A stretch of DNA of 64,000 nt from Comamonas sp. BIGb0152. Lineage in GTDB: Bacteria > Pseudomonadota > Gammaproteobacteria > Burkholderiales > Burkholderiaceae_C. Positions 1 through 8,954 of this stretch are shown piece by piece. Below the pieces are notes generated by a model. That model made no database searches. It saw only the letters and a list, made by a program, of their open reading frames with translations, and was not told the origin of the DNA. The stretch lies in the NCBI RefSeq assembly GCF_024809975.1, contig NZ_JANUDY010000005.1:1-64000 (forward strand), in the 5' to 3' direction. Position numbers and translations under genes: made by a program. Numbering within the stretch: position 1 is the stretch's first letter; each line of letters opens with the position of its first letter.

Positions 1-1074
1 ACCCCACTCATCCAGCTGCGCAGAGCCACCAAAGCCGCGCCAGACCTGGGCGATGCACTGCTGGCCAACACCTCACCAGGCGTGGTGCAAGACGCCTTGC
101 GCAGCGCCCTGGCAGATATCAAAGCACTCAGCACCACTCTGCCCCAGAACATCGCCTTTAAGTCCATGTCCAAGGATGTGCAGATCTTTATGCGCGAGCA
201 GCTGCAGGAGTACGAGCAAACGTTGAGCGACCAACGCAAAGAAGCTGCACAAAAAGTCGAGATCCGCCACTACCTCTGCGACCACCTGGGAACGCCCAAT
301 GCTCTGATCCGGGAAGACAGCCGGCTGGACTGGGCAGTTCAGTTGGACGCTTGGGGCAATGTGCGGGCAGAGCATAACCCGGGAGACTTGTACCAGCCGA
401 TTCGGCTGCCGGGGCAGCATGCGGATGGGAAGACGGGGCTTTATTACAACCGGTATCGGTATTACGACTCGTGTATCAGCCAGTATGTCAATCAAGATCC
501 GATTGGTTTTAGGGGCGGGGTGAATCTGACAAATTATCCCAAAAACCCTATAACGTCAGTCGATCCATTGGGCTTATGGGCCTCTCAATGGGGTGCTTAT
601 GTGCACCAAAGAGCAGGCTATTTAGTTTTTGGAAAAGAAATCACACAATCACAACTATCTGCAGTGGCTAGAGGACATGTTTGGGCTGACAGCGCACAAC
701 ATCAAACGTTAGAATTTACGCATATGCATGCGATGAGAAGTCCTGGCCAATCAAAAGCGCAAGCATGCGAAGCAACCAACAAATATATAAAGGAACAAGC
801 ACAGAAAGCGCTAAATGCAAAATCAGCAGGAAACATGGATGCTGCATTTTTTCACTTCGGAGCCGCACTGCACGCAATTCAAGATGCAACGTCTCCTGCT
901 CACTCAGGTTTTCAGGAGTGGAGAGGCGACGAAACAGAATCCGAGAAGATTGCTCATGTAGCTAAAGAAGTGACCTTACCCGATCAAAACAGCGCTTTAT
1001 TTAGAGTTACCCAAAAAGCATGGGAAGCATTTCAAAAAGGAGACATAAATGGATTCTCATGCCCATGCGACTAA
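1..1074 (+). CDS. RHS repeat protein, C-terminal part with a putative Zn-phospholipase/nuclease-like toxin tip (5' truncated)
   Basis: The frame is open from base 1, so this is only the end of a larger RHS/YD-repeat gene; the upstream part lies outside the window. The RHS core signature is clear: YLCDHLGTPNALI, LPGQHADGKTGLYYNRYRYYD, YVNQDPIGFRGG and the closing DPLGL (562-576). RHS cores form a cocoon that delivers the variable C-terminal tip. The tip (about 577-1071, some 165 residues) is more AT-rich than the core and carries FHFGAALHAIQDATSPAHSGF. The ALHxxQDxxxPxH pattern resembles the metal site of zinc-dependent phospholipase C / S1-P1 nuclease folds, with more His upstream (GHVWADS, THMHAM). 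The core is certain. The activity of the tip is inferred from this motif alone. The next gene overlaps the 3' end, the usual place for an immunity gene. Confidence 0.88.
   Translation, partial: TPLIQLRRATKAAPDLGDALLANTSPGVVQDALRSALADIKALSTTLPQNIAFKSMSKDVQIFMREQLQEYEQTLSDQRKEAAQKVEIRHYLCDHLGTPNALIREDSRLDWAVQLDAWGNVRAEHNPGDLYQPIRLPGQHADGKTGLYYNRYRYYDSCISQYVNQDPIGFRGGVNLTNYPKNPITSVDPLGLWASQWGAYVHQRAGYLVFGKEITQSQLSAVARGHVWADSAQHQTLEFTHMHAMRSPGQSKAQACEATNKYIKEQAQKALNAKSAGNMDAAFFHFGAALHAIQDATSPAHSGFQEWRGDETESEKIAHVAKEVTLPDQNSALFRVTQKAWEAFQKGDINGFSCPCD
1037..1043 (+). promoter_or_regulatory. Ribosome binding site for the overlapping small membrane protein
   Basis: AAGGAGA lies inside the end of the RHS coding sequence, 5 bases before the ATG at 1049. 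It fixes the start of the next gene and shows that it is translated from within the toxin gene. Confidence 0.7.
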
Positions 1075-1402
1075 GAAAATAATCCGGAACAAATTAATTC
1101 TCGTTTTCGCAATATCCCCTGCTTACGCTTATGCCTCAGGTGACGTAACGATACTGTATTCCGCAACTCTTACATTAATGGCATTTCTCTGGGCTGCAAT
1201 ACTCATACTACTTAGATTAAAAGCAAAAGAACGGATTCAGTCACTATGCGTACTGATAATTTGCGTCTCTTTACGCAGTGTGATTTTCATGACAGCCCCA
1301 TATTCAAAATACAAAATTTATATCGAAACATTTTCTTTTGTAAATATATTAATATTGTTCTTTTTTATTTTTAATAAAATTAAAATTACAAAGAAAAAAT
1401 AA
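1049..1402 (+). CDS. Small polytopic membrane protein, candidate immunity to the RHS tip toxin
   Basis: This 117-residue protein has about four hydrophobic segments (near residues 13-30, 34-55, 66-84 and 92-112) and a basic C-terminal tail ending KKK. Its ATG lies 26 bases inside the RHS gene in another frame, with a strong ribosome binding site. The overlap implies co-translation with the toxin. In RHS loci the gene directly after the toxin tip is normally its cognate immunity gene, and a membrane protein would suit a toxin acting on membranes or from the periplasm. The sequence belongs to no family I recognise. Immunity is inferred from position only. The low GC matches the toxin tip, so the two probably arrived together. 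Confidence 0.65.
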   Translation: MDSHAHATKKIIRNKLILVFAISPAYAYASGDVTILYSATLTLMAFLWAAILILLRLKAKERIQSLCVLIICVSLRSVIFMTAPYSKYKIYIETFSFVNILILFFFIFNKIKITKKK

Positions 1403-1538
1403 TAAATTCCACACTGCACGAAATGAATAAAGACAATGACATAAAAAACAACATCTTTATTGATAAGATCTTCAAATCTGGGGTTCGATCAAACACATGA
1501 TGCTTGCAATACCAAGGATCGTCAGATGAATCAATAAA

Positions 1539-1970
1539 TTGAACTCATTTAAAATACTCATCACATCAAACAACCCTCGCCTGAGAAACAGAATAAATCT
1601 TAAAATGATACTCAATGACAAGCAAAAAATTTACTTAGGCGACCGAACTATAACCAAATTAATTTTTGAAACCCTAGTCAAAAAAATATCTATTGAATTT
1701 GACAGCATATCTATTTTTGAAACCAAGCATTGGATCACTGGTGAATCTATTGACATAGACAATTGCGTAATAGAATTTTTTGATGTGACAGACTACTCCA
1801 TAAAACCTTTAGGATTTACCCCAAATGATTTTATAGTTGACATCGACATCTCAAACCACAAAATAAATATCAAAACCTTAGGTGAGTTATATAACTCACA
1901 AAGTCACCAGTCAGACATTGCAGAAGGTGATTTATATATTGAGTTCGGCACATATAACATCAACGACTGA
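1539..1970 (+). CDS. Hypothetical AT-rich protein, possible orphan immunity protein
   Basis: This 143-residue, acidic, apparently soluble protein has no recognisable domain. The longest version begins at a TTG (1539); an in-frame stop at 1527-1529 rules out an earlier start, and an ATG near 1604 is an alternative. Base composition is far below that of the housekeeping genes that follow and like that of the RHS tip and its neighbour. Orphan toxin/immunity cassettes left by earlier tip exchanges commonly sit downstream of RHS genes, so a second immunity gene is a reasonable guess. The sequence does not prove this. The 136 bases before it (1403-1538) show no other gene. Confidence 0.45.
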   Translation: MNSFKILITSNNPRLRNRINLKMILNDKQKIYLGDRTITKLIFETLVKKISIEFDSISIFETKHWITGESIDIDNCVIEFFDVTDYSIKPLGFTPNDFIVDIDISNHKINIKTLGELYNSQSHQSDIAEGDLYIEFGTYNIND

Positions 1971-2051
1971 TGGCAAATTCTCATTAACAACAAGTCAACA
2001 TTGACCTTTTAGTTAATTTACTGCAGAACATTGCAATTTCTGATCATTTAC

Positions 2052-2786
2052 TCAAAGCGCCGCCAGGTAACCCAAAGCTGCCAGTGGCGCCGTCTCAGCC
2101 CGCAGCACGCGCGGGCCGAGGGTGACCGGCGCAAAGCCGTTGCCGCGTGCCAGCGCTTCTTCGGCGGGCGACAAGCCGCCTTCCGGGCCGGACAGAAAGA
2201 CGAGTGGCTGGCTGGCTGCCTGCAGCACCGCCTGGGCCAATGGCTGCGTGCCTTCAGCCAAGGACAGCACCAGGCGCTGCGCATCGGCCAAGCCGCCAGC
2301 CTTGATCCATTGCGCCAGGTCCATGGGGGCATGGATGCGTGGCACCTGGTTGCGGCCGCATTGCTCGCAGGCGCTGGCGGCAATCGCTTGCCAGCGCTCC
2401 TGGCGCTTGGTGGCGCGGTCGCCTTTGAGGCGGGTGACCGAGCGCTCCGCCTCCAGCGGCGTGATGCTGGCCACGCCCAGCTCGGTCGCTTTTTCTACCA
2501 GCCATTCCATGCGATCACCGGCGGTAATGCCGGCCAGCAGGTGCACGGCGCGCGCGGCTTCGCGCTCGATGGCGGTGTGGCTCTCCACTTGCACGGTCAC
2601 ATGGCTGCGGCCCATTTGCACGATGGAGGCGTCATATTCACCGGCGGGCCTGCCGGCCTCGCCGTTGAACAGGGTGATGTGCTCGCCGGGCTGCATGCGA
2701 AACACCTGCACATGGCGCGCGGCCTCGGCAGGCAGATCCAGCGCAGCGCCTACGCGCAGCTCAACGGGGCAATAAAAACGGGGCAT
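2052..2786 (-). CDS. rsmE: 16S rRNA (uracil(1498)-N(3))-methyltransferase RsmE
   Basis: RsmE methylates N3 of U1498 in helix 44 of 16S rRNA in the assembled 30S subunit, using S-adenosylmethionine. The 244 residues are full length for the family. The N-terminal PUA-like part starts MPRFYCPVEL, and the C-terminal SPOUT knot carries the signature LSGPEGGLSPAEEAL with GPRVLRAETAPLAAL near the end, which forms the SAM site. It lies 56 bases downstream of amgK on the same strand and is probably co-transcribed with it. Its 3' end faces the RHS locus, so foreign DNA abuts this housekeeping gene. Confidence 0.95.
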   Translation of the reverse strand: MPRFYCPVELRVGAALDLPAEAARHVQVFRMQPGEHITLFNGEAGRPAGEYDASIVQMGRSHVTVQVESHTAIEREAARAVHLLAGITAGDRMEWLVEKATELGVASITPLEAERSVTRLKGDRATKRQERWQAIAASACEQCGRNQVPRIHAPMDLAQWIKAGGLADAQRLVLSLAEGTQPLAQAVLQAASQPLVFLSGPEGGLSPAEEALARGNGFAPVTLGPRVLRAETAPLAALGYLAAL

Positions 2787-2842
2787 GGCGGTACGTAGAA
2801 GTTGACTGCTGGGAGTGGCTGGGTTTCAGGCGCATCAAAGCC

Positions 2843-4012
2843 TCAACCCCGGCCCATCATCCAGCCGCCTTGCTCCTCAATGCCTTCCACCTCGTGGATC
2901 AGGCGCATCAGCGGCACCAGCTCGCGGTAGCGCGATGCGGTGGAGCGGATGTAGTGCAAAAAGCGCGGCGCATCGGCCAGGTAGCGGGGCTTGCCGTCGC
3001 GCAGGGTCAGGCGGGCAAAGATGCCGGCCACCTTCAGGTGGCGCTGTATGCCCATCCATTCCACCGCGCGGTAGAAATCGCCAAAATCGGCGCCAAAGCC
3101 CGAGGGGCTGTCCGCACCCAGCAGGCCGGCCTTGCGCGCCTTGTCCCAGTAGCGGATGGTGATGTCGACGACAAAATCCTCTTCCCAGGTGATGAAGGCA
3201 TCGCGCATCAGGCTGGCAATGTCATAGGTGATGGGGCCGTAGAGGGCGTCCTGGAAGTCGAGCACGCCCAGCGGCGCGCCTTCCGTGGTGGGCACCATCA
3301 GGTTGCGCATCATGAAGTCGCGGTGCACAAACACGCGCGGCACAGACAGGTTCTGCGCCACGATGGCATCAAACGCGGTCTTGAGCACCGCTTGCTGCTT
3401 GTCGTTCAGCTGCACCTGGCGGTGCTGGGCGATGTACCAGTCGGGGAAAAGCTGCAGCTCGCGGCGCAGGATGGCCTCGTCATACACGGGCAGCACGCCT
3501 TCGCGCGAGGCCTTTTGCCAGTCCACCAGAATATCCACCGCCTGCATGTACCACGCGTAAGCCGCCTGGGAATCGGGCGGCTGGAGCTTTTCAATCACCG
3601 TCTGCGTGCCCAGATCGGACAGCAGCATGAAGCCATGCGGGGCATCCCATGCCTGCACCTGCGGGGCATTCAGCCCGGCCTGCGCCAGCAGCGCCTGCAC
3701 TTTGACAAAAGACTCGCTGTTTTCCTGGTCCGGCGGCGCATCCATGATGATGCGTGTGCCGCCCTGGCTGTCGTCAACGCGCAGGTAGCGGCGAAAGCTG
3801 GCATCGGCCGAGGCCAGGCGAACCGTCTCCGGCAGCAGCCCATGGCTGGCCGATGTGGCTGCCAACCAGGTGCCAAACTGGGCAGCGCGGGCCGCATCGG
3901 CCCAGACCACTGGGGTAACGGCCTGTAAAGATTGCGCGGTGTTTTCAGTCATGGCGGGCGCTACAGATGTTGCAGCAATAGGGTCAGGCATGGGGGAAAT
4001 AGGATGGCTCAT
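2843..4012 (-). CDS. amgK: Aminoglycoside-phosphotransferase-fold kinase, probable AmgK (N-acetylmuramate/N-acetylglucosamine kinase)
   Basis: This is an APH-fold kinase of 389 residues. The catalytic loop FVHRDFMMRNLMV (HxDxxxxN type) and metal-binding LGVLDFQDALYGP are intact. In Pseudomonas and many betaproteobacteria the kinase divergent from lptD is AmgK, which phosphorylates the anomeric carbon of MurNAc or GlcNAc in the peptidoglycan-recycling bypass that MurU completes. The ATG at 4012 (MSHPISPM) was chosen because longer versions run into the divergent lptD leader; 3952 (MTENTAQ) is an alternative. The usual murU partner is not next to it in this window. The family is certain. The AmgK assignment rests on synteny. 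Confidence 0.85.
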   Translation of the reverse strand: MSHPISPMPDPIAATSVAPAMTENTAQSLQAVTPVVWADAARAAQFGTWLAATSASHGLLPETVRLASADASFRRYLRVDDSQGGTRIIMDAPPDQENSESFVKVQALLAQAGLNAPQVQAWDAPHGFMLLSDLGTQTVIEKLQPPDSQAAYAWYMQAVDILVDWQKASREGVLPVYDEAILRRELQLFPDWYIAQHRQVQLNDKQQAVLKTAFDAIVAQNLSVPRVFVHRDFMMRNLMVPTTEGAPLGVLDFQDALYGPITYDIASLMRDAFITWEEDFVVDITIRYWDKARKAGLLGADSPSGFGADFGDFYRAVEWMGIQRHLKVAGIFARLTLRDGKPRYLADAPRFLHYIRSTASRYRELVPLMRLIHEVEGIEEQGGWMMGRG

Positions 4013-4114
4013 GGATAATGCAGATTCTACAAAGCCCTGCCGCCCGGCCGGGGCGCAGATCCAGATCCGTGTGCAGGTATGCACCGCAGATGCACAGGAC
4101 AGTGGCTATTTTCC

Positions 4115-6565
4115 ATGGATATTCACGCTTTAACCGATGTGGCGCCCGCTTCGCCCCGCCCTGCAGGCCTCGCCTGCGCCGGGCGTGCGCGCGCGACGAA
4201 CACCTTGCCCCGCAGCCCCGCTCGCTTTTCTCCGACCACCATTGCCCGGCTTTGCATGGCCATGCTCTGGGCGTCGCCGGCGCTCGTGCTGGCCCAGACA
4301 CCCGCTGACAGCGATGAAGCCGGTCTGGTCTTGCGCTCCAGCCCCCGCCTGCAGGAAAGCCTGAGTTCGGAGCAGCGCGGCAAGATGCCGGTGTTCCTTG
4401 AAGGCGATGAACTGACGGGCCAGACGGCGGACATGACCACGGTCACCGGCAATGCCAGCCTGCGCCGGGCCGACACCATGATCCGCGCCGACCGCCTGCG
4501 CTTTTACGAGCCCAGCAACACGGCCTATGCCGATGGCAATGTGCACATCAACCGCGCAGGCAGCGTGTTTGACGGCAGCGAGCTGCAGATGCAGCTGGAC
4601 TCCAACGAAGGCTTTTTCAAGGACGCCAACTACCGCCTGCTGCCCAACAATGGCTATGGCGTGGCTTCCCGGGTGGATTTCATCGACCGTGAGCGCTCGG
4701 TGATCCACGAAGGCACCTACACCACCTGCCAGCGCAACGATGAGGCCAGCTGGCAGCCCGACTGGATCATCCGTGCTGAAAAAATCAGCATCGACAACCT
4801 CGAAGAAGTCGGCGTGGCCGAGAACGGCGTGCTCGAATTCAAGGGCGTGCCGATCATCCCCATCCCCAAGATGAGCTTTCCGCTGTCGGAAAAGCGCAAA
4901 TCGGGCCTGCTGCCGCCCACCATGTCGCTCGACAGCGACAGCGGCTTTACCTACGCCCAGCCCTACTACTGGAACATTGCGCCCAACCGCGATGCCACCA
5001 TCACGCCGACGGCCATGGTCAAGCGCGGCCTGGCGCTGGGTGGTGAGTTCCGCTACCTGGAGCCCACCTACAGCGGCACCCTGGCGGGCCTGTACATGCC
5101 GGGCGACCGCCTGCGCGACCGCGACCGCTGGTCCTGGCTGTGGCTGCACAACGGCAGCATCGACACGCCCATCGGCGGACTGGGGCTGAACATCAATGCC
5201 AAGCGGGTCAGCGACTCGGACTACTGGCGCGACTTCCAGGGCAACAGCTACAAGCTCAACGAGCGTTTGCTCAACAGCGAGGCATCGGCCAGCTGGTCGC
5301 GCGACGACCACAGCCTGCTGCTGCGCGCCCAGCAGTGGCAGACCCTGCAGGACCCGCTCTCGCCCATCGTGCCGCCGTACGACCGCATGCCCCAGCTGCA
5401 GTACCGCTACACGCCGCAAGACCTGCCCCTGGGGCTGGAGGCCTCGATCGAGGCCGATGCCACGCGCTTCCGCGCCGATTCCACCCTGCTCAACCAGCCC
5501 AATGCCGACCGTGGCTATATCCAGGCAGAGATCAGCCGGCCCTTTATTGCGCCGCAGGGCTACATCACGCCCAAGCTGATGCTCAACACGCGCCACTACA
5601 ACTTTGACAACTCGCGCTTCGCGACCGTCAACAGCGCCAGCATCACCGTGCCCACCGTCAGCCTGGACAGCGGCCTGACCTTTGAGCGCAGCACGCGCCT
5701 GTTTGGCCGCAACCTGATCCAGACGCTGGAGCCGCGCGCCTTCTACACCTACACGCCCTACCGCGACCAGAGCATGGTGCCCGTCTACGACACGGCGCCC
5801 TATGATTTCAGCTTTGCGACCATCTTCAGCTCGAACTCGTTCAGCGGCTATGACCGCATCGCCGACAACAACATGCTGACCGTGGGCGCCACCACGCGCT
5901 TTCTCGATGCCGACACCGGCATGGAGGCCGCCCGCTTTGGCATCGCCCAGCGCCTGCGCTTTTCTGACCAGCAGGTGGTCATGCCCAATGCCAGCCCGGT
6001 CAACGAGCGCTGGTCAGACATCATGCTGGGCGCGGGGATCAACTGGACGCCCAAGTGGGGCTTTGACACCACGGTGCAGTTCAACCCGGACAGCGGCCGC
6101 TCGGTGCGCTCGACCATGCAGGCACGCTACAAACCCGGCGACTACAAAACCCTGGCGCTGGCCTACCGCTACCAGGCACAGAACAGCGAGCAGATGGACC
6201 TGGGCTGGCAGTGGCCCGTCGATGAAATCTTTGGCTCCGGCGGCAAAAAGGCCAAGGGCGAAGGCCGCTGGTACACTGTGGGCCGCCTGAACTACAGCAT
6301 GCGCGACAAGAAACTGGTGGACTCTGTGGTCGGTGTGGAATACGCCGGATGCTGCTGGAGCAGCCGTATCGTGCTCCAGCGCTTGCAGAACTCGCTGGTG
6401 CAGTCCAACACCAAGCTGCTGTTCCAGATGGAATTTACCGGCCTGACCAAACTCACCCTGGGCGCGGACCCGCTGGCCAGCATGCGCGAAAACGTGCCCG
6501 GCTACCAGTCCCTGTCCAGCAGCAACGGCTCTGCGGTGCCCAGCCGTTTCAGCAATTACGATTGA
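4115..6565 (+). CDS. lptD: LPS-assembly protein LptD
   Basis: LptD is the outer-membrane barrel that, plugged by LptE, inserts lipopolysaccharide into the outer leaflet. The 816 residues are near the usual length. A signal peptide ends around WASPALVLAQ, then come an OstA/beta-jellyroll domain (EGDELTGQTADMTTVTGNASL, MIRADRLRFYEPSNTAYADG) and a long C-terminal barrel. The ATG at 4115 (MDIHALTD) was chosen because it keeps the signal peptide and clears the divergent kinase. The mature protein has only three cysteines: one in TYTTCQRND and the adjacent pair in EYAGCCWSS. The N-terminal cysteine that makes a fourth in E. coli is missing. surA follows after 14 bases. Confidence 0.96.
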   Translation: MDIHALTDVAPASPRPAGLACAGRARATNTLPRSPARFSPTTIARLCMAMLWASPALVLAQTPADSDEAGLVLRSSPRLQESLSSEQRGKMPVFLEGDELTGQTADMTTVTGNASLRRADTMIRADRLRFYEPSNTAYADGNVHINRAGSVFDGSELQMQLDSNEGFFKDANYRLLPNNGYGVASRVDFIDRERSVIHEGTYTTCQRNDEASWQPDWIIRAEKISIDNLEEVGVAENGVLEFKGVPIIPIPKMSFPLSEKRKSGLLPPTMSLDSDSGFTYAQPYYWNIAPNRDATITPTAMVKRGLALGGEFRYLEPTYSGTLAGLYMPGDRLRDRDRWSWLWLHNGSIDTPIGGLGLNINAKRVSDSDYWRDFQGNSYKLNERLLNSEASASWSRDDHSLLLRAQQWQTLQDPLSPIVPPYDRMPQLQYRYTPQDLPLGLEASIEADATRFRADSTLLNQPNADRGYIQAEISRPFIAPQGYITPKLMLNTRHYNFDNSRFATVNSASITVPTVSLDSGLTFERSTRLFGRNLIQTLEPRAFYTYTPYRDQSMVPVYDTAPYDFSFATIFSSNSFSGYDRIADNNMLTVGATTRFLDADTGMEAARFGIAQRLRFSDQQVVMPNASPVNERWSDIMLGAGINWTPKWGFDTTVQFNPDSGRSVRSTMQARYKPGDYKTLALAYRYQAQNSEQMDLGWQWPVDEIFGSGGKKAKGEGRWYTVGRLNYSMRDKKLVDSVVGVEYAGCCWSSRIVLQRLQNSLVQSNTKLLFQMEFTGLTKLTLGADPLASMRENVPGYQSLSSSNGSAVPSRFSNYD

Positions 6566-6579
6566 AGCATTCCCTGACC

Positions 6580-7965
6580 ATGAAACAACGCATCCTCTCT
6601 TTGAGCGTGGCCTGCGGCCTGGCTTTGCTGGCCGGCGCCAGCGCGGCGCAAGGCTTCAAGGCTAGCAACGACAAGGCCCGCGCTGGTATGCGAGTCCCTG
6701 CCGCCGCTGCTGCCACAGCCGCCGCCGCACCGGCAGCCCCGCGCTCCGCGGACTTCATTGTCGCGGTCGTCAATTCCGAGCCGGTCACCAATGTCGAGGT
6801 GCAGCAGCAGGTCGAACGCCTGCGCGCCCAGGCCGAAGCCAGCAACATGCCGGCCGACACCCTGCGCCGCCAGGCACTGGAGATGCTGATTGGGCAAAAG
6901 ATCCAGCTGCAGATGGCCGCCGAGCGCAACCTCCAGGTCGACAGCTTTGCCGTGCAGCAGGCCGAAGAGTCCGTGGCCCGCCAAAACAGCATGACCATGA
7001 CCGAGCTGCGCGCCCGCCTGGTGCGCGAAGGCATCAGCGAGACGCAGTTCCGCGCCGATCTGAAAAAGCAGCTGGTCATCCAAAAACTGCGCGAGGCGGA
7101 AGTCGACTCCAAGGTCCGCGTGAGCGACCTCGACATCGACCAGTACCTGCGCGAGCAAAAGGCCAAGGCCGGCATGGCCAATGCGGTCACCCAGCTCAAC
7201 CTGGGCCACATCCTGGTCACCGTGCCGGAAAACGCCAGCGAAGCGCAGGTCAAGCAGCTGCAGGCCAAGGCCCAGCAGGCGGCCGACAAGATCCGCGCTG
7301 GCGAAGACTTCCAGGCCGCCGTGGCCGAGTTCTCCGACGTGCCCGACGGCAAGGGCGGTGGCCCCATGGGCCTGCGCCCGGCTGACCGCTACCCCGAGCT
7401 GTTCGTCAAGGCCACCCAGTCCACCGCCGTGGGCAGCATTGCCGGCCCGGTGCGCTCGCCCGCAGGCTTCCACATCCTCAAGGTGCTGGAAAAGAGCAGC
7501 GGCGAAGTGCCGGCCATCGTCACCCAAAGCCATGCACGCCACATTCTGCTGCGCCCCAGCGCCCAGCTGAGCGAGGCCCAGGCCGTCGAACGCCTCGAAG
7601 ACTACCGCCGCCGCGTGCTGGCCCAGCAGGACACTTTTGATGACCTGGCACGCCGCTACTCGGAAGACGGCAGCGCCAAGGAAGGCGGCGACCTGGGCTG
7701 GGCCAGCCCGCGCAAGTTCGTGCCCGAATTCGAAGAAGCGCTCAACGCGCTGCAACCCGGCGAGATCAGCCCGCCAATCGCCAGCCGTTTCGGCATCCAC
7801 CTGATCCAGCTGCTCGAGCGCCGCGAGGCCAAGCTCAACCAGCGTGAGCAGCGCGACATGGTGCGCTCCATCGTGCGCGAAAACAAGCTGGAGCAGGCAT
7901 TCAGCACCTGGGCCCAAGAGGCCCGCGCACGTGCCTACGTGGAATACCGCGAACCTCCCCAGTAA
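6580..7965 (+). CDS. surA: Periplasmic peptidyl-prolyl isomerase/chaperone SurA
   Basis: SurA chaperones unfolded outer-membrane proteins, including LptD, across the periplasm. The 461 residues show a signal peptide ([19 protein letters not shown]), an N-terminal chaperone region ([30 protein letters not shown]) and two parvulin domains ([10 protein letters not shown] with [14 protein letters not shown], and [14 protein letters not shown] with [18 protein letters not shown]). The ATG at 6580 is chosen because it begins a canonical signal peptide, while the frame extends upstream only through lptD. The 14-base spacing indicates one transcript with lptD, an arrangement conserved in proteobacteria. 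Confidence 0.96.
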   Translation: MKQRILSLSVACGLALLAGASAAQGFKASNDKARAGMRVPAAAAATAAAAPAAPRSADFIVAVVNSEPVTNVEVQQQVERLRAQAEASNMPADTLRRQALEMLIGQKIQLQMAAERNLQVDSFAVQQAEESVARQNSMTMTELRARLVREGISETQFRADLKKQLVIQKLREAEVDSKVRVSDLDIDQYLREQKAKAGMANAVTQLNLGHILVTVPENASEAQVKQLQAKAQQAADKIRAGEDFQAAVAEFSDVPDGKGGGPMGLRPADRYPELFVKATQSTAVGSIAGPVRSPAGFHILKVLEKSSGEVPAIVTQSHARHILLRPSAQLSEAQAVERLEDYRRRVLAQQDTFDDLARRYSEDGSAKEGGDLGWASPRKFVPEFEEALNALQPGEISPPIASRFGIHLIQLLERREAKLNQREQRDMVRSIVRENKLEQAFSTWAQEARARAYVEYREPPQ

Positions 7966-8093
7966 TCTCTCCCCGGCCATGGCCGCTGCGGTGCCGCATG
8001 ACCCTGCCCAGCGCTGTGGCGCTGCGGCAGTGCCATCATCGGCCCAGGGACTCCAACTCTAAGAGCGGTGCTTTCGCACCGCTTTGTCATTGC

Positions 8094-8873
8094 ATGAAAC
8101 ACATTCCCCGCAAACGCTTTGGCCAGAACTTTCTGACCGACCGCGCCGTCATCGACGCGATTGTTGACGCCATCAACCCCTTGCCTGGCCAAACGGTGGT
8201 GGAGATCGGACCCGGCCTGATGGCGCTGACCCAGCCCCTGGTCGAACGCCTGGGCAAGCTCAGCGTCATCGAGCTCGACCGCGACCTGGCCGTGCGCCTG
8301 CGCACGCACCCGCAGCTTGATGTGGTCGAGTCCGATGTGCTGAAAGTGGATTTCCGCGCGCTGGCCCAGCGCCTGGGCGTGGCCAAGCTGCGCGTGGCCG
8401 GCAACCTGCCCTACAACATCTCCAGCCCCATCCTGTTCCACCTGCTCGACCAGGTCGATGTGGTCGAAGACCAGCACTTCATGCTGCAAAAAGAGGTGAT
8501 CGACCGCATGGTGGCCAAGCCGGCCACCTCAGACTACGGGCGCCTCACCGTCATGCTGCAGTGGCGCTATGCGATGGCCAACGTACTCTTTGTGCCGCCT
8601 GAGAGCTTTGACCCGCCGCCCAAGGTCGACAGCGCCGTGGTACGCATGGTCCCGCGCGAACAGCCCGCCCAGCTCGATGCCAAGCTGCTCGAAGAGCTGG
8701 TGCGCGTGGCCTTCAGCCAACGCCGCAAGATCTTGCGCAACACCCTGGGCAAGTGGCTCGATGAGAAAGGCTTTAATGGCGACTTTGATGCGCAGCGCCG
8801 CGCCGAAGAAGTGCCGGTGGCCGAGTACGAGCAGCTCGCCGCCAGCCTGTCGGCGAGGCCCAAGACAGCCTGA
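8094..8873 (+). CDS. rsmA: 16S rRNA (adenine(1518)-N(6)/adenine(1519)-N(6))-dimethyltransferase RsmA
   Basis: RsmA (KsgA) dimethylates two adjacent adenines in the last helix of 16S rRNA, a late 30S maturation step that affects kasugamycin sensitivity. The 259 residues begin [14 protein letters not shown], the typical start. [15 protein letters not shown] is the SAM-binding motif, and [12 protein letters not shown] (NLPY type) is the adenine-binding catalytic motif. The ATG at 8094 matches the conserved start. It lies 128 bases after surA in the usual lptD-surA-rsmA order and is followed by a strong terminator. Confidence 0.96.
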   Translation: MKHIPRKRFGQNFLTDRAVIDAIVDAINPLPGQTVVEIGPGLMALTQPLVERLGKLSVIELDRDLAVRLRTHPQLDVVESDVLKVDFRALAQRLGVAKLRVAGNLPYNISSPILFHLLDQVDVVEDQHFMLQKEVIDRMVAKPATSDYGRLTVMLQWRYAMANVLFVPPESFDPPPKVDSAVVRMVPREQPAQLDAKLLEELVRVAFSQRRKILRNTLGKWLDEKGFNGDFDAQRRAEEVPVAEYEQLAASLSARPKTA

Positions 8874-8911
8874 GCGCAAGCCTCCACAGCGCAGCATTCA
8901 GCCCACAAAGC

Positions 8912-8941
8912 AAAACGCCCGGTAAAAACCGGGCGTTTTTT
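8912..8941 (+). terminator. Rho-independent terminator after rsmA
   Basis: AACGCCCGG and CCGGGCGTT form a GC-rich stem with a 5-base A-rich loop, followed by a run of Ts. It closes the lptD-surA-rsmA operon. The A-run on its left side means it could also stop transcripts from the barstar-like gene on the other strand. Confidence 0.92.
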
Positions 8942-8954
8942 CATGGAAAACCGA

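Noticed and set aside
1470-1500. GGTTCGATC, resembling a tRNA T-loop
   Set aside because: There is no matching acceptor, anticodon or D-arm around it.
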